Shown in pieces: positions 1-6,904 of a DNA stretch of 64,000 bases; positions within the stretch are counted from its first letter, which is position 1; every line of letters starts with the position of its first letter. A program made the translations under genes and the position numbers. The notes below the pieces were generated by a model, which saw nothing but the letters and a program-made list of their open reading frames with translations, had not been told where the DNA came from and made no database searches. Origin of the DNA: an uncultured Desulfovibrio sp. (GTDB lineage: Bacteria; Desulfobacterota; Desulfovibrionia; Desulfovibrionales; Desulfovibrionaceae); the NCBI GenBank assembly GCA_913063155.1, contig CAJXYU010000001.1:558001-622000 (forward strand), in the 5' to 3' direction.

Positions 1-267
1 GGAAAGTCCGGCGGGCATCCCCAAATCCATACCCACGAACAACAGGCTGAATGTCATGACACCGAGCGCCCCCCCGATGGCTATGATATACTTCCACGGG
101 ATATTGCCTCGTTTGATGAAAAAAACGGCAGGGAAGGCGGCCAAGGCAAATCGCAGGGCAACGAACAGAAAAGGCGGAAACGAACCGAGCCCCACTTTGA
201 TGACAACGAAAGTAGTGCCCCAAATGAAGGCGACAAGAGTAGCCAAGACAATATCACGAGATTTCAT
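1..267 (-). CDS. DMT/EamA-family transporter, N-terminal part (cut by window edge)
   Basis: The first 89 codons of an inner-membrane transporter are visible; the 3' end lies outside the window. The N-terminus MKSRDIVLATLVAFIWGTTF is typical of EamA/RhaT-type drug/metabolite transporters, with the Trp-Gly-Thr motif in the first membrane helix. Two further hydrophobic helices separated by a short basic loop (FIKRGN) follow. An AAAGGA ribosome site lies a few bases before the ATG. EamA proteins export amino acids or other small metabolites; the substrate cannot be read from this fragment. It follows the mini membrane gene at 278-427 by 10 bases on the same strand, so the two may be co-transcribed. 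Confidence 0.8.
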   Translation of the reverse strand, partial: MKSRDIVLATLVAFIWGTTFVVIKVGLGSFPPFLFVALRFALAAFPAVFFIKRGNIPWKYIIAIGGALGVMTFSLLFVGMDLGMPAGLS

Positions 268-277
268 GTGGATCCTT

Positions 278-427
278 TCAATGAAGTTGGCCGATTGCCA
301 GGGAGAGCAAAACAGCCACCACAAACCAGAACAGGGTTTTCAGGGCGCCGTAAGCGCGTTCCGTACGCTTCTGGCTCGTGGTGTCTTCCATCTCCAACAG
401 TGTTTCGATAATTCTGAACACGGTCAT
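278..427 (-). CDS. Mini membrane protein 1 (49 aa), divergent from LysR 1
   Basis: A 49-residue protein with a polar N-terminal half and one hydrophobic segment near the C-terminus (LFWFVVAVLLSLAIGQLH), so probably a tail-anchored inner-membrane protein. The start is set by a strong GGGAGG 7 bases before the ATG. It resembles the small protein at 3117-3299: both have an I-x-(E/D)-(T/D)-L...ED(S/T)T stretch and share the pattern T-x-R-x2-G-x2-K-x-L-x-W-x3-A-x2-LS-x2-I-x-QL at the end. It is transcribed away from a LysR gene, as are the two related minigenes. No known family is recognised; function unknown. Confidence 0.65.
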   Translation of the reverse strand: MTVFRIIETLLEMEDTTSQKRTERAYGALKTLFWFVVAVLLSLAIGQLH

Positions 428-488
428 ACGCACCTCCCGGCAATTGTTTTCCGAGCATGCCCCTCCTTTTAGGGCAAGGCTTCCTGCA

Positions 489-504
489 CAGTCCAATCGC
501 AATA
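489..504. promoter_or_regulatory. Shared TCCAATCG motif over the minigene 1 promoter
   Basis: This site carries TCCAATCG, the core of the 16-base motif that is identical at 3373-3388 and 4729-4744. Read on the minus strand it gives TTGGAC as a possible -35 box, with CTAAAA 18 bases further on as a possible -10 box for the minigene at 278-427. Its distance to the minigene start (about 62-77 bases) is close to that of the other two copies. Likely role, inferred: LysR operator overlapping the divergent promoter. Confidence 0.5.
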
Positions 505-566
505 CCCTAATCCAGGGTTCACCTATCTTGATTGCACAGAATTGCGGTCTGGGATAGAGGACAGAA

Positions 567-1472
567 ATGGAACTGTATCAACTCAAGACATTCGTGGTGG
601 TGGCGGATGAAGGCAACCTGACCCGCGCTGCAACGCGGTTGCACGCCAGCCAGCCTGCGGTGAGCGGACACATCAAGTCCCTGGAAGAGGAATTGGACCT
701 AACCCTGTTCATCCGTACCTCCCGCGGCATGGAACTCACGCCCGCAGGTGAAAAGCTGCGCCGCAAGGCCCTGGCCGTGCTGAACGCGGCGGAGGATCTG
801 GAAAACAGCGCCCGGGACATGCGTGACGAACTGGAAGGCGAACTGCACATCGGGCTGAACACGGACCCGGACTTCCTGCGCGTGACCGAGCTTGTGGCCG
901 AGATGTCCGAACACCATCCCAGGCTCAAACTGCATCTTTCCCAAAGCAGCTCAGGCGCCATCCTGGACGACGTGAAAAACCGCACCTTGGATGCGGGTTT
1001 CGTCTTCTACGAAAACCCCTATGCCGAAGTGGTCACCACCCCGATCCACCGGACCCGACTTTGCGTGGTCGCCCCCAAGGCGATGGCCGAACATGCCTGT
1101 AATTGTACGCTTTCAGAGCTGGCCGAACTGCCATGGGTCTGGCCGGCAGGCCGCTGCTTCTACCGCAAGGTGCTGGAAGCGGAATTCACGGCCTTGGGCA
1201 AACGGCCAACGGACGTGATCCAGGCGGACGGCGAAGAGGTCATCCGCAAGTTGGTAAGCATGGGCAAGGGCATGTCGCTCATGCGCATTGACGAAGCCAT
1301 CAAGGAAGCCGCCTGCGGTGTTCTGGTCATCTGCGATTTGGCTCTCGACCTGTATGTGGACCTCTTCTTTGCGCACGCGAAAAGCCGGGCCAAGGACCCG
1401 GCATTGAAAGCGCTCTCCGAAGCGGTGAAAAGATTGTGGGAAGTGGAAATAACGAACCGCCATGCAGCCTAG
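567..1472 (+). CDS. LysR-family transcriptional regulator 1
   Basis: A 301-residue LysR-type regulator. The N-terminal winged helix-turn-helix is plain (MELYQLKTFVVVADEGNL then AATRLHASQPAVSGHIKSLE), followed by a linker helix and a periplasmic-binding-protein-like effector domain from about residue 92. AGAGGA precedes the ATG. It is colinear with the regulators at 3451 and 4932: all begin MELY, contain GLNTD at residues 96-100 and a PW-x5-7-C segment with cysteine at residue 197. LysR proteins usually control a divergent gene, here the minigene at 278-427. The stop codon overlaps the end of the convergent VOC gene by 4 bases. The effector is unknown. Confidence 0.93.
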   Translation: MELYQLKTFVVVADEGNLTRAATRLHASQPAVSGHIKSLEEELDLTLFIRTSRGMELTPAGEKLRRKALAVLNAAEDLENSARDMRDELEGELHIGLNTDPDFLRVTELVAEMSEHHPRLKLHLSQSSSGAILDDVKNRTLDAGFVFYENPYAEVVTTPIHRTRLCVVAPKAMAEHACNCTLSELAELPWVWPAGRCFYRKVLEAEFTALGKRPTDVIQADGEEVIRKLVSMGKGMSLMRIDEAIKEAACGVLVICDLALDLYVDLFFAHAKSRAKDPALKALSEAVKRLWEVEITNRHAA

Positions 1473-2128
1473 TAAACAAACGTCAAAGGCAACTCCGGCT
1501 CAAAGCTGTGCCGTTTTCCCGATTTGCCCTCATCAAAGGCGATGGTCGCCAAAGCCGAATTCCCTGAAACGAAAAACACCTCACCGCACTGTTCCAGACT
1601 GCGCGACACTGACGAGGGCCGTTCATTGCCGGGGTTGGCTATCTCCACGCGGGTGACGCGCTTCACCCCTGCGGGATGCTCGAAATCCGTCTTGTGCTCC
1701 GCATAGGATTCCGCCCCCCAAAACGGCAGAAAGAACGTCATGGGTTCATTGATGTTTTCCGAGTTCTCGCCGACCTTGATGGACAAATTTTCGGGCAGAT
1801 AGCCGGGCTTGTAATCCCAACTCGGGAACGGACACACCGCCCTGCCGGTATCCAGCGGCCGCATGCAAATCCCGAAGGGAGAACGCTCAGCACGTTTAGT
1901 CCAGCGGTCCCAAAGTCTTGTCTTGCCGGGGACCGGACTCTGCGCCGCCTCGGAATCCTCCACCCAAAGCAGCTCAAGCATGGCGTTTTCGAAAAAGAAA
2001 CGCCTGTTGGCCGTTCCCTGCCCGGGATGCGTGTTCGGCGCCCCCTCGGCAAGGCCGAAATCGATCAGGGCTTGGGCTTCGGGCGCTCCCTTGGAGCAGC
2101 AGATGAAGATATGATCCAGTTCAAACAT
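1469..2128 (-). CDS. VOC/glyoxalase-like domain protein
   Basis: A 219-residue protein beginning MFELDHIFICCSKGAPEAQA, the first strand-helix of the glyoxalase-like (Glyoxalase_3) branch of the vicinal oxygen chelate fold. The early His (FELDHIF) and the acidic FFFENAMLELLWVED segment fit the metal-binding positions of that fold, but no substrate can be assigned. The ATG is chosen because GGAG stands 6 bases upstream; a TTG two codons earlier is possible. It lies 16 bases after marC and is probably co-transcribed with it. Its end overlaps that of the convergent LysR gene. Confidence 0.75.
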   Translation of the reverse strand: MFELDHIFICCSKGAPEAQALIDFGLAEGAPNTHPGQGTANRRFFFENAMLELLWVEDSEAAQSPVPGKTRLWDRWTKRAERSPFGICMRPLDTGRAVCPFPSWDYKPGYLPENLSIKVGENSENINEPMTFFLPFWGAESYAEHKTDFEHPAGVKRVTRVEIANPGNERPSSVSRSLEQCGEVFFVSGNSALATIAFDEGKSGKRHSFEPELPLTFVY

Positions 2129-2144
2129 GCTCAACTCCAGAAAA

Positions 2145-2738
2145 CTATGACGTGAAATACATCTTGAGCCCGCTCATGATCATCTCCAGGGCGATGAACG
2201 AGACCACCACGGCTGTGAGCTTTTCCAGGCCGCGGGTAAAGGCCTTGCCGAAAGCCTTGAGAATCACCGAAGAGACCGACAACAGCGCAGCCCCGGCCGC
2301 CACGGAACAGGCGATGGCCACGAAAAGCATCACTCTGCCGTCGGCGGACAACTCCAGGTATTTGACCATGGCGAAGGTCATGCAGCCCGGCCCGGCCAGC
2401 ATGGGAATGGCCAGGGGCGAGATGATGATGCTCTGCTGGCCACCCTTGTTGTCCGCCAGGGACTGACCGCCCATGATCATCATGAAGGCGATGTAGAGCA
2501 ACAGCAGGCCGCCACCTACCTTGACCGCCTCGATGCTCACGGCAAAATAATGCATGAGCCCTTGCCCGAACAAGGCAAAAATGACCACAATGGTTCCGGC
2601 AACAATGGAGGCCAGCACGGCAGTGCGTACCCGCTCCCGGAACGAAAAATCCTGGGTCAGGCCGATGAACACCGGGATAGTGCCTATGAAATCCATGAGG
2701 ATGAACAGCGGAATGAACAGGGAAAGAAAAGTACCCAT
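2145..2738 (-). CDS. MarC-family integral membrane protein
   Basis: A 197-residue inner-membrane protein with about six hydrophobic segments and family hallmarks: the FILMDFIGTIPVFIGLT opening, the glycine-rich VGGGLLLLYIAFMMI helix and the ISPLAIPMLAGPG loop. MarC proteins were once linked to multiple antibiotic resistance, but that role has not held up and their transport function is unknown. AAGGAG precedes the ATG. A 9-bp inverted repeat lies just upstream of that ribosome site. It heads a two-gene unit with the VOC protein. Confidence 0.88.
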   Translation of the reverse strand: MGTFLSLFIPLFILMDFIGTIPVFIGLTQDFSFRERVRTAVLASIVAGTIVVIFALFGQGLMHYFAVSIEAVKVGGGLLLLYIAFMMIMGGQSLADNKGGQQSIIISPLAIPMLAGPGCMTFAMVKYLELSADGRVMLFVAIACSVAAGAALLSVSSVILKAFGKAFTRGLEKLTAVVVSFIALEMIMSGLKMYFTS

Positions 2739-2750
2739 ACAATCTCCTTA

Positions 2751-2790
2751 AGCGATATTTTCAAACCCAAGTATATATCCCAATATCGCT
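2751..2790 (-). promoter_or_regulatory. Inverted repeat in the marC leader, next to the Shine-Dalgarno
   Basis: AGCGATATT (2751-2759) and AATATCGCT (2782-2790) form a perfect 9-bp dyad with a 22-base spacer. On the minus-strand transcript the 3' arm ends directly before the AAGGAG of marC, so a hairpin would sit against the ribosome site. It could also be a DNA operator. No family recognised. Confidence 0.35.
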
Positions 2791-2995
2791 CTCGGCCCAA
2801 TTGAACTCTTTGAATTCCCTTTATCAGAAAATCCGAAGCACCACCCATATTACGTGAAGGGTGCAGCCCCCTTCTGTCAGAAAAATGGCCAAAGAAAAGG
2901 CACAGAAAAACTCCAGTTCCGCTGTGAACTGATCGTATACAATGGGCTGTTTCTTTGCAGCAATGAAATAGGTGGACACTGATCGACAAAAAGAA

Positions 2996-3029
2996 AAAAG
3001 GGGTTCCTTCCGCCAAAGGAACCCCTTTT
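2996..3029 (-). terminator. Rho-independent terminator after minigene 2
   Basis: A perfect 14-bp stem, AAAAGGGGTTCCTT with AAGGAACCCCTTTT, and a 6-base loop. On the minus strand it runs into a long T-rich tract (CTTTTTTCTTTTTG), so it best ends the leftward minigene 2 transcript. Confidence 0.85.
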
Positions 3030-3033
3030 CATT

Positions 3034-3078
3034 CGACGACTGCCAAAGGAGAGAGGAATCGAGAGGGAGCAGTCGTCG
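3034..3078. repeat. 10-bp inverted repeat with purine-rich spacer
   Basis: CGACGACTGC (3034-3043) and GCAGTCGTCG (3069-3078) are perfectly complementary around a 25-base spacer that is almost all purine on the plus strand. It lies between the end of minigene 2 and the terminator, so it would be a 3'-UTR hairpin in that transcript. Role unknown. Confidence 0.5.
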
Positions 3079-3116
3079 ACCCGTTGGAAACCAATTATAT
3101 CAGTTCTGTTGTTGCC

Positions 3117-3299
3117 TTATTGAAGCTGGCTGATGCCCACGGAAAGCATGAAGGCCATGCAGGTCCAGAGCAACACCTTGGCGGTTCCCAAGGTGCGGGT
3201 GACCAGCGTAGAACGGCCCTTGCAGTTGGCCCGGGCGGCTCCCAGGATGGTGCTGTCTTCGGGACTGAAAAGATCCATGAAAATTGCTTGTGCGCTCAT
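3117..3299 (-). CDS. Mini membrane protein 2 (60 aa), divergent from LysR 2
   Basis: A 60-residue protein starting MSAQAIFMDLFSPEDST, with one C-terminal hydrophobic segment (VLLWTCMAFMLSVGISQLQ). GGAGGA stands 7 bases before the ATG. Its last 28 residues align without gaps to minigene 1 (shared T, R, G, K, L, W, A, LS, I and QL). It has its own downstream terminator and is divergent from a LysR gene. The N-terminal part is polar and would lie on one side of the membrane. No known family is recognised; the divergent, repeated context suggests it is the regulatory target of its LysR. Confidence 0.7.
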   Translation of the reverse strand: MSAQAIFMDLFSPEDSTILGAARANCKGRSTLVTRTLGTAKVLLWTCMAFMLSVGISQLQ

Positions 3300-3372
3300 T
3301 TTTCTTTCCTCCTTGCCGATTTTCGGCATTGGAATCGTTCGTTGAAAGGACTCTAGGCGGCATGCGTGCCAA

Positions 3373-3388
3373 AAATCCAATCGTTTTG
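3373..3388. promoter_or_regulatory. Shared 16-base motif over the minigene 2 promoter
   Basis: AAATCCAATCGTTTTG, identical to 4729-4744 and with the same TCCAATCG core as 489-504. On the minus strand TTGGAT forms a possible -35 box with CTAGAG 18 bases on. It lies 74-89 bases before the minigene 2 start. Probable LysR binding site, by inference. Confidence 0.6.
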
Positions 3389-3450
3389 TCGGATATGGAC
3401 TTCAGAAATCCTGATTGCCTTCGATCTGCTTTGCGCATACTCTCCGCCCC

Positions 3451-4335
3451 ATGGAACTGTACCACCTACGGACATTCATCGCTGTGGCCGAAGAAGGCCA
3501 CCTGACCAACGCCGCCAAACGGCTGCACACGAGCCAGCCGTCAGTGAGCGCCCATATCAAGGCGCTGGAGGAGGAACTGGAGGTCAAGCTGTTCAGTCGT
3601 ACCCCCAAAGGCATGATGCTCACCGAGGCCGGCGACATTCTCAAAAAACAGGCGGAGCTGGTGCTGAGTGCTCTGCACACCTTCACACAAAAGGCGAAAA
3701 AACTGCGAGAGGAGCTTTCCGGAGCGGTACGTATCGGTCTGAACACGGACTCGGAGTACCTGCGCCTCACAGAGTTGATCTCCATGGTTTCGGAATCGCA
3801 TCCGGGCTTGGAATTGCACCTGAACCAGAACTCGTCAGGTAAAATCCTGGCCGACATCCGCAACGAAGACCTGGACGCGGGCTTCGTGTTCTACGACAAC
3901 CCGTATACGGACATCAAAGCGCACCAGTTGCGGCGCTCACGGGTGCTCATCGTGGCCCCGGTGGAGTGGAAAGGCAGGGTCCAGGACGCCAGTTTCGAAG
4001 AATTGGCGCAACTTCCCTGGGTCTGGCCCGCGCGCTATTGTCCGCTGGGAACCCTGGTGGAAGACCACTTCGAATCCAAGGGATTCTGTCCGGCACGAAC
4101 CATCATGGCGGACAGCGAGGACGTGATCCGCAGGCTGGTGGTAGGCGGCAAGGGATTGTCCATCATGCGCGAAGACGAAGCTGAGTTGCTCAGCAGGGAA
4201 GGCAAGGTCTACTGCTGGCCCAACGCGGACAATGAGATCGGCATGGACAGCTTTTTCGTTTACCACAGGGACCGCAAGGATGACCCGGTCATTCTTGCCT
4301 TGCTGGAGGCCGTGAAGAAGATCTGGAAAATATAG
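3451..4335 (+). CDS. LysR-family transcriptional regulator 2
   Basis: A 294-residue LysR regulator, the close paralogue of those at 567 and 4932. The N-terminal helix-turn-helix (MELYHLRTFIAVAEEGHL, AAKRLHTSQPSVSAHIKALE) is followed by a linker and an effector domain with GLNTD at 96-100, SSG at 128-130, and cysteine 197 after PWVWPARY. The start is chosen by alignment to the paralogues; no good ribosome site is visible, which may mean a leaderless or weakly translated message. It is divergent from minigene 2 and is followed by a stem-loop at 4355-4398. Confidence 0.93.
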   Translation: MELYHLRTFIAVAEEGHLTNAAKRLHTSQPSVSAHIKALEEELEVKLFSRTPKGMMLTEAGDILKKQAELVLSALHTFTQKAKKLREELSGAVRIGLNTDSEYLRLTELISMVSESHPGLELHLNQNSSGKILADIRNEDLDAGFVFYDNPYTDIKAHQLRRSRVLIVAPVEWKGRVQDASFEELAQLPWVWPARYCPLGTLVEDHFESKGFCPARTIMADSEDVIRRLVVGGKGLSIMREDEAELLSREGKVYCWPNADNEIGMDSFFVYHRDRKDDPVILALLEAVKKIWKI

Positions 4336-4354
4336 AAATTTCCGGCAGTGGAAA

Positions 4355-4398
4355 ATATTTCAGCCCCGATCCGTTTTCCCGGGTCGGGGCTGAAATAT
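4355..4398. terminator. Stem-loop between LysR 2 and minigene 3
   Basis: ATATTTCAGCCCCGA (4355-4369) pairs perfectly with TCGGGGCTGAAATAT (4384-4398). There is no T-run on the plus side and a short AU-rich tract on the minus side. It separates convergent LysR 2 and minigene 3 and probably stops both. Confidence 0.65.
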
Positions 4399-4476
4399 AG
4401 GGGAGGTCACTGCAACACATAAGGAGTGCACAAGTCATGCGAAGCAGCCGCCTCCCCGGGTCAGTTCGGCGCGTAT

Positions 4477-4662
4477 TTATGAAAGCCCCACGAACATTGC
4501 CGCAAGCGCCAGCAGCACGGGAAACGCACTGACGGCGGTTTTGCCGACCTTGGCGCGGGGACGCTTTTCCGCAGAGACGGAGCTGTGGTCGCCGGCATCC
4601 GGGGCGGAATCACGCTCCATTGCGAAAATCGCCAAGCGAGTATCAAAATCCATGCTGCTCAC
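4477..4662 (-). CDS. Mini membrane protein 3 (61 aa), divergent from LysR 3
   Basis: A 61-residue protein with a polar, charged N-terminal two thirds and a hydrophobic end (AFPVLLALAAMFVGLS), the same architecture as minigenes 1 and 2 but with weaker sequence identity. GGAGG stands 6 bases before a GTG start; the ATG three codons later is too far from it. It is divergent from LysR 3, and the intergenic region carries the shared 16-base motif at nearly the same distance. Function unknown. Confidence 0.6.
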   Translation of the reverse strand: MSSMDFDTRLAIFAMERDSAPDAGDHSSVSAEKRPRAKVGKTAVSAFPVLLALAAMFVGLS

Positions 4663-4728
4663 GGCACACCTCCGGCAAACTCATTTTCGCTGAATGCGTG
4701 AGCTTGTCCTAAAACCTTTGACTGCCTC

Positions 4729-4744
4729 AAATCCAATCGTTTTG
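4729..4744. promoter_or_regulatory. Shared 16-base motif over the minigene 3 promoter
   Basis: AAATCCAATCGTTTTG, identical to 3373-3388. On the minus strand TTGGAT is a possible -35 box with TTAGGA 18 bases on. It lies 67-82 bases before the minigene 3 start codon. Likely the binding site of the neighbouring LysR, or of any of the three. Confidence 0.6.
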
Positions 4745-4931
4745 CCCAATGAACGTGTTCGGTTTTTCTAATATTAAGGTTTTTTTTGCGCGAATGCATT
4801 TTTTATCCTCTTTTTCCAACTTTTTTCATGTAAAAACTCATTTCCCTGCAGGCCCTCATCAAGCTTGAAGCAGATATCCGAAAGCCAAGTTCGGAGTTGC
4901 AACAACTATGAATAGAGCTTAGTAACCCCGG

Positions 4932-5825
4932 ATGGAACTCTATCAACTACGCACCTTTGTGGTCGTGGCCGAGGAAGGGCACCTGACAAGGGCTGCGGAA
5001 CGACTTTTCGCCAGTCAGCCTACGGTCAGTTCACATATCAAGGCCTTGGAAAAGGAATTGGGCGTCCCCCTGTTCCTGCGCACCCCACGGGGCATGCGTC
5101 TGACCGAAACCGGTCGCAGACTGCGTGATCGGGCCGAAGAAATCCTCAAAGGCGCCGAAGATATGATCCGCGAGGCCCAGATGCTCAGCAAACAGCTGGT
5201 GGGCGACGTACGGCTCGGCCTGAACACGGACGCGGAGTTCCTGCAGGTGGTGCCGCTCATCGCCTCCCTCTCCGACATACACCCGGGCCTGAACCTCCAG
5301 TTCATCCAGAGTTCCAGCGGAACGATTCAGGAAGAACTCAGGGCCGGCACGTTGGACGGTGGCTTTATTTTCGGCAACCCGCGCAGCCGGGATATTGTCG
5401 CCGTGCCCCTGGCAGAAACCGTCTTTTATGCTGCCTATCCAGCAAGTTGGGAGAAAAAGGTGGGCAAGGCCTCCCTGGAGAAGTTGGCGGAAATGCCATG
5501 GATCCACACGGCCAAGGACTGCCCCTGTCAGTCTCTGCTGGACCGCCTGTTCGGCGCACACGGGCTCAAAATATCCAAAACAACCGAAGTGGACGGTGAC
5601 GAGGTGACCAAGGTGTTGGTGGCCTCGGGAAAAGGCATGGCCTTGTTGCGCGAAGACGAAATTATCGCCGCAGGCCGCTCTGGGCATGGTGTTTATTACA
5701 GGGAATTGGACGGGCTGACCCTGAATCTGAATTTCGCCCACCTGCGGCGGCGTGAATCAGACCCGGTCATTCAGGCTGTGGTCCGTGTACTCCTCCGGGT
5801 CTGGAACCAAATCTCCAGCGCCTAG
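4932..5825 (+). CDS. LysR-family transcriptional regulator 3
   Basis: A 297-residue LysR regulator. The helix-turn-helix (MELYQLRTFVVVAEEGHL, AAERLFASQPTVSSHIKALE) is nearly identical to the two paralogues, consistent with shared DNA sites. The effector domain has GLNTD at 96-100, QSSSGT at 127-131 and PWIHTAKDCPC with cysteines 197 and 199, so this copy has an extra cysteine. The start is fixed by alignment; the region before it is AT-rich and lacks a clear ribosome site. The stop codon overlaps the end of the convergent PAS-LuxR gene by 4 bases. Confidence 0.93.
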   Translation: MELYQLRTFVVVAEEGHLTRAAERLFASQPTVSSHIKALEKELGVPLFLRTPRGMRLTETGRRLRDRAEEILKGAEDMIREAQMLSKQLVGDVRLGLNTDAEFLQVVPLIASLSDIHPGLNLQFIQSSSGTIQEELRAGTLDGGFIFGNPRSRDIVAVPLAETVFYAAYPASWEKKVGKASLEKLAEMPWIHTAKDCPCQSLLDRLFGAHGLKISKTTEVDGDEVTKVLVASGKGMALLREDEIIAAGRSGHGVYYRELDGLTLNLNFAHLRRRESDPVIQAVVRVLLRVWNQISSA

Positions 5826-6691
5826 CTGACAAGAAAAGTCCGCAGGCTGACCCGTTGACCATCCAATCCCAGTTTTTTGCGCAGGGTCGACCGGTAATAT
5901 TCCACGGTCTTGACGGACTTGCCGATGATGTCTGCGATCTCCTGGGACGTCTTCCCTTCCACGATAAGATGAGCGATGTGCTTTTCCCTTGAGGAGAGGG
6001 AAGGGTTGAGCCTGTATAGCTTCTGATCCAGCTCGGGCTTGTAGTTGAGGATGGTGGCCTCGATGGAATCCGCCAATTCCGCGGTCCTGTGGGTGGAATC
6101 TTCTCCCTTCAACGCTTTCAGGTACGGGGCAATGCTCTCGGACACCCGCTCATAGGCCATATTCTCCGAAGTTTTGCGCTCCGACATGACTCCTTTCAGT
6201 AATTGCTGCAGTTGCCGGTTGCTTTCGGAAAGCCGTTCCAGGTTGGACTCCAGCTCCCGGTTCTGGGCTATGACGTCCCTGAGCAGAGCTCTCTTGTCGG
6301 TCAGATCGTGTGCGACTATCGCCGCTCCCAGGACCTCGCCTGCCACGATGTGCGGAAAGTAACGCACATCGACGTACCGCTCTCCCACTTCGGGCAGTAT
6401 CATCCAGCCTTCAGAGGCCGCCATGCGGCCGGCAAAGCAGTCATCAAGGTTGGGCTTGAAAGCGTTTTCAAAAACGTCCTGTCCCATGACCTCTCCAATA
6501 TGTTCTCCCAGACAAGAGCTCAACGACTTATTGAAAAAACGGGAATAGGACTCATTGATGTATCTGAAGGTGTAGCCACGGTCCACGTAAGCGATGAGCG
6601 CCTTGACCGCGTCCATAACCGAAAAGCAGAATTCACCGAGAGCCACATCGCATCGTTCGTGCAAACGTTCATTATCCGGCAAGCTGTGCAT
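5822..6691 (-). CDS. PAS-domain LuxR-type transcriptional regulator
   Basis: A 289-residue regulator. Residues about 20-130 form a PAS sensor domain (VMDAVKALIAYVDRGYTFRY, then a conserved fold end HDLTDKRALL). A coiled coil rich in Glu, Leu and Arg follows at about 135-185. A LuxR/GerE helix-turn-helix closes it (LSSREKHIAHLIVEGKTSQE, KTVEYYRSTLRKKLGL). It has no receiver domain or membrane segment, so it is probably a cytoplasmic one-component regulator; the ligand or cofactor is unknown. The ATG is chosen for the GGGGA 7 bases before it. A perfect 9-bp dyad lies 90 bases upstream. Confidence 0.9.
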   Translation of the reverse strand: MHSLPDNERLHERCDVALGEFCFSVMDAVKALIAYVDRGYTFRYINESYSRFFNKSLSSCLGEHIGEVMGQDVFENAFKPNLDDCFAGRMAASEGWMILPEVGERYVDVRYFPHIVAGEVLGAAIVAHDLTDKRALLRDVIAQNRELESNLERLSESNRQLQQLLKGVMSERKTSENMAYERVSESIAPYLKALKGEDSTHRTAELADSIEATILNYKPELDQKLYRLNPSLSSREKHIAHLIVEGKTSQEIADIIGKSVKTVEYYRSTLRKKLGLDGQRVSLRTFLVS

Positions 6692-6779
6692 GTATTTCCC
6701 CACATGAAATCGATAGATTGGCAATCTATACCGAAAGTAGGAGCACTATTAAAGCCCACAATCACAATATTTTATAATT

Positions 6780-6805
6780 ACTAATCTTCCTAGCAAAAGA
6801 TTAGT
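6780..6805. promoter_or_regulatory. Perfect dyad upstream of the PAS-LuxR gene
   Basis: ACTAATCTT (6780-6788) and AAGATTAGT (6797-6805) with an 8-base spacer. The symmetry and the position between divergent genes fit an operator, perhaps for autoregulation by the PAS-LuxR protein. It could also be an RNA hairpin. Confidence 0.4.
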
Positions 6806-6849
6806 GGGAGTTCAGGTTCTTTCCAAGCCGGCTTTCACGTATATGTTCA

Positions 6850-6900
6850 TGTACCCCTGTGGATAAATCCTACCAACCCACCGGGGTACACAGTGTATTG
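6850..6900 (+). promoter_or_regulatory. purD leader stem-loop 1
   Basis: TGTACCCC (6850-6857) pairs with GGGGTACA (6893-6900), extended inward by GTGG/CCAC after one mismatch. It lies about 135-185 bases before purD. No known riboswitch class recognised. Confidence 0.4.
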
Positions 6901-6904
6901 CTGT

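Larger units (their letters stand above)
2739..3116. other. 378-bp gap between marC and minigene 2
   Basis: No convincing gene. The gap holds the marC leader dyad (2751-2790), a strong terminator (2996-3029) and a second inverted repeat (3034-3078). Short open frames in either strand lack ribosome sites and family features. Confidence 0.6.

Noticed and set aside
2684-3016. A 110-codon minus-strand frame in the marC upstream gap
   Set aside because: It crosses the strong terminator, has no ribosome site and shows no protein-like features.
3351-3375. A sigma-54-like element upstream of minigene 2 (TTGGCACGCATGCCGC)
   Set aside because: The -24 half fits, but the -12 half lacks TTGC and no equivalent exists at the other two minigenes, while the shared motif offers a sigma-70-type explanation for all three.
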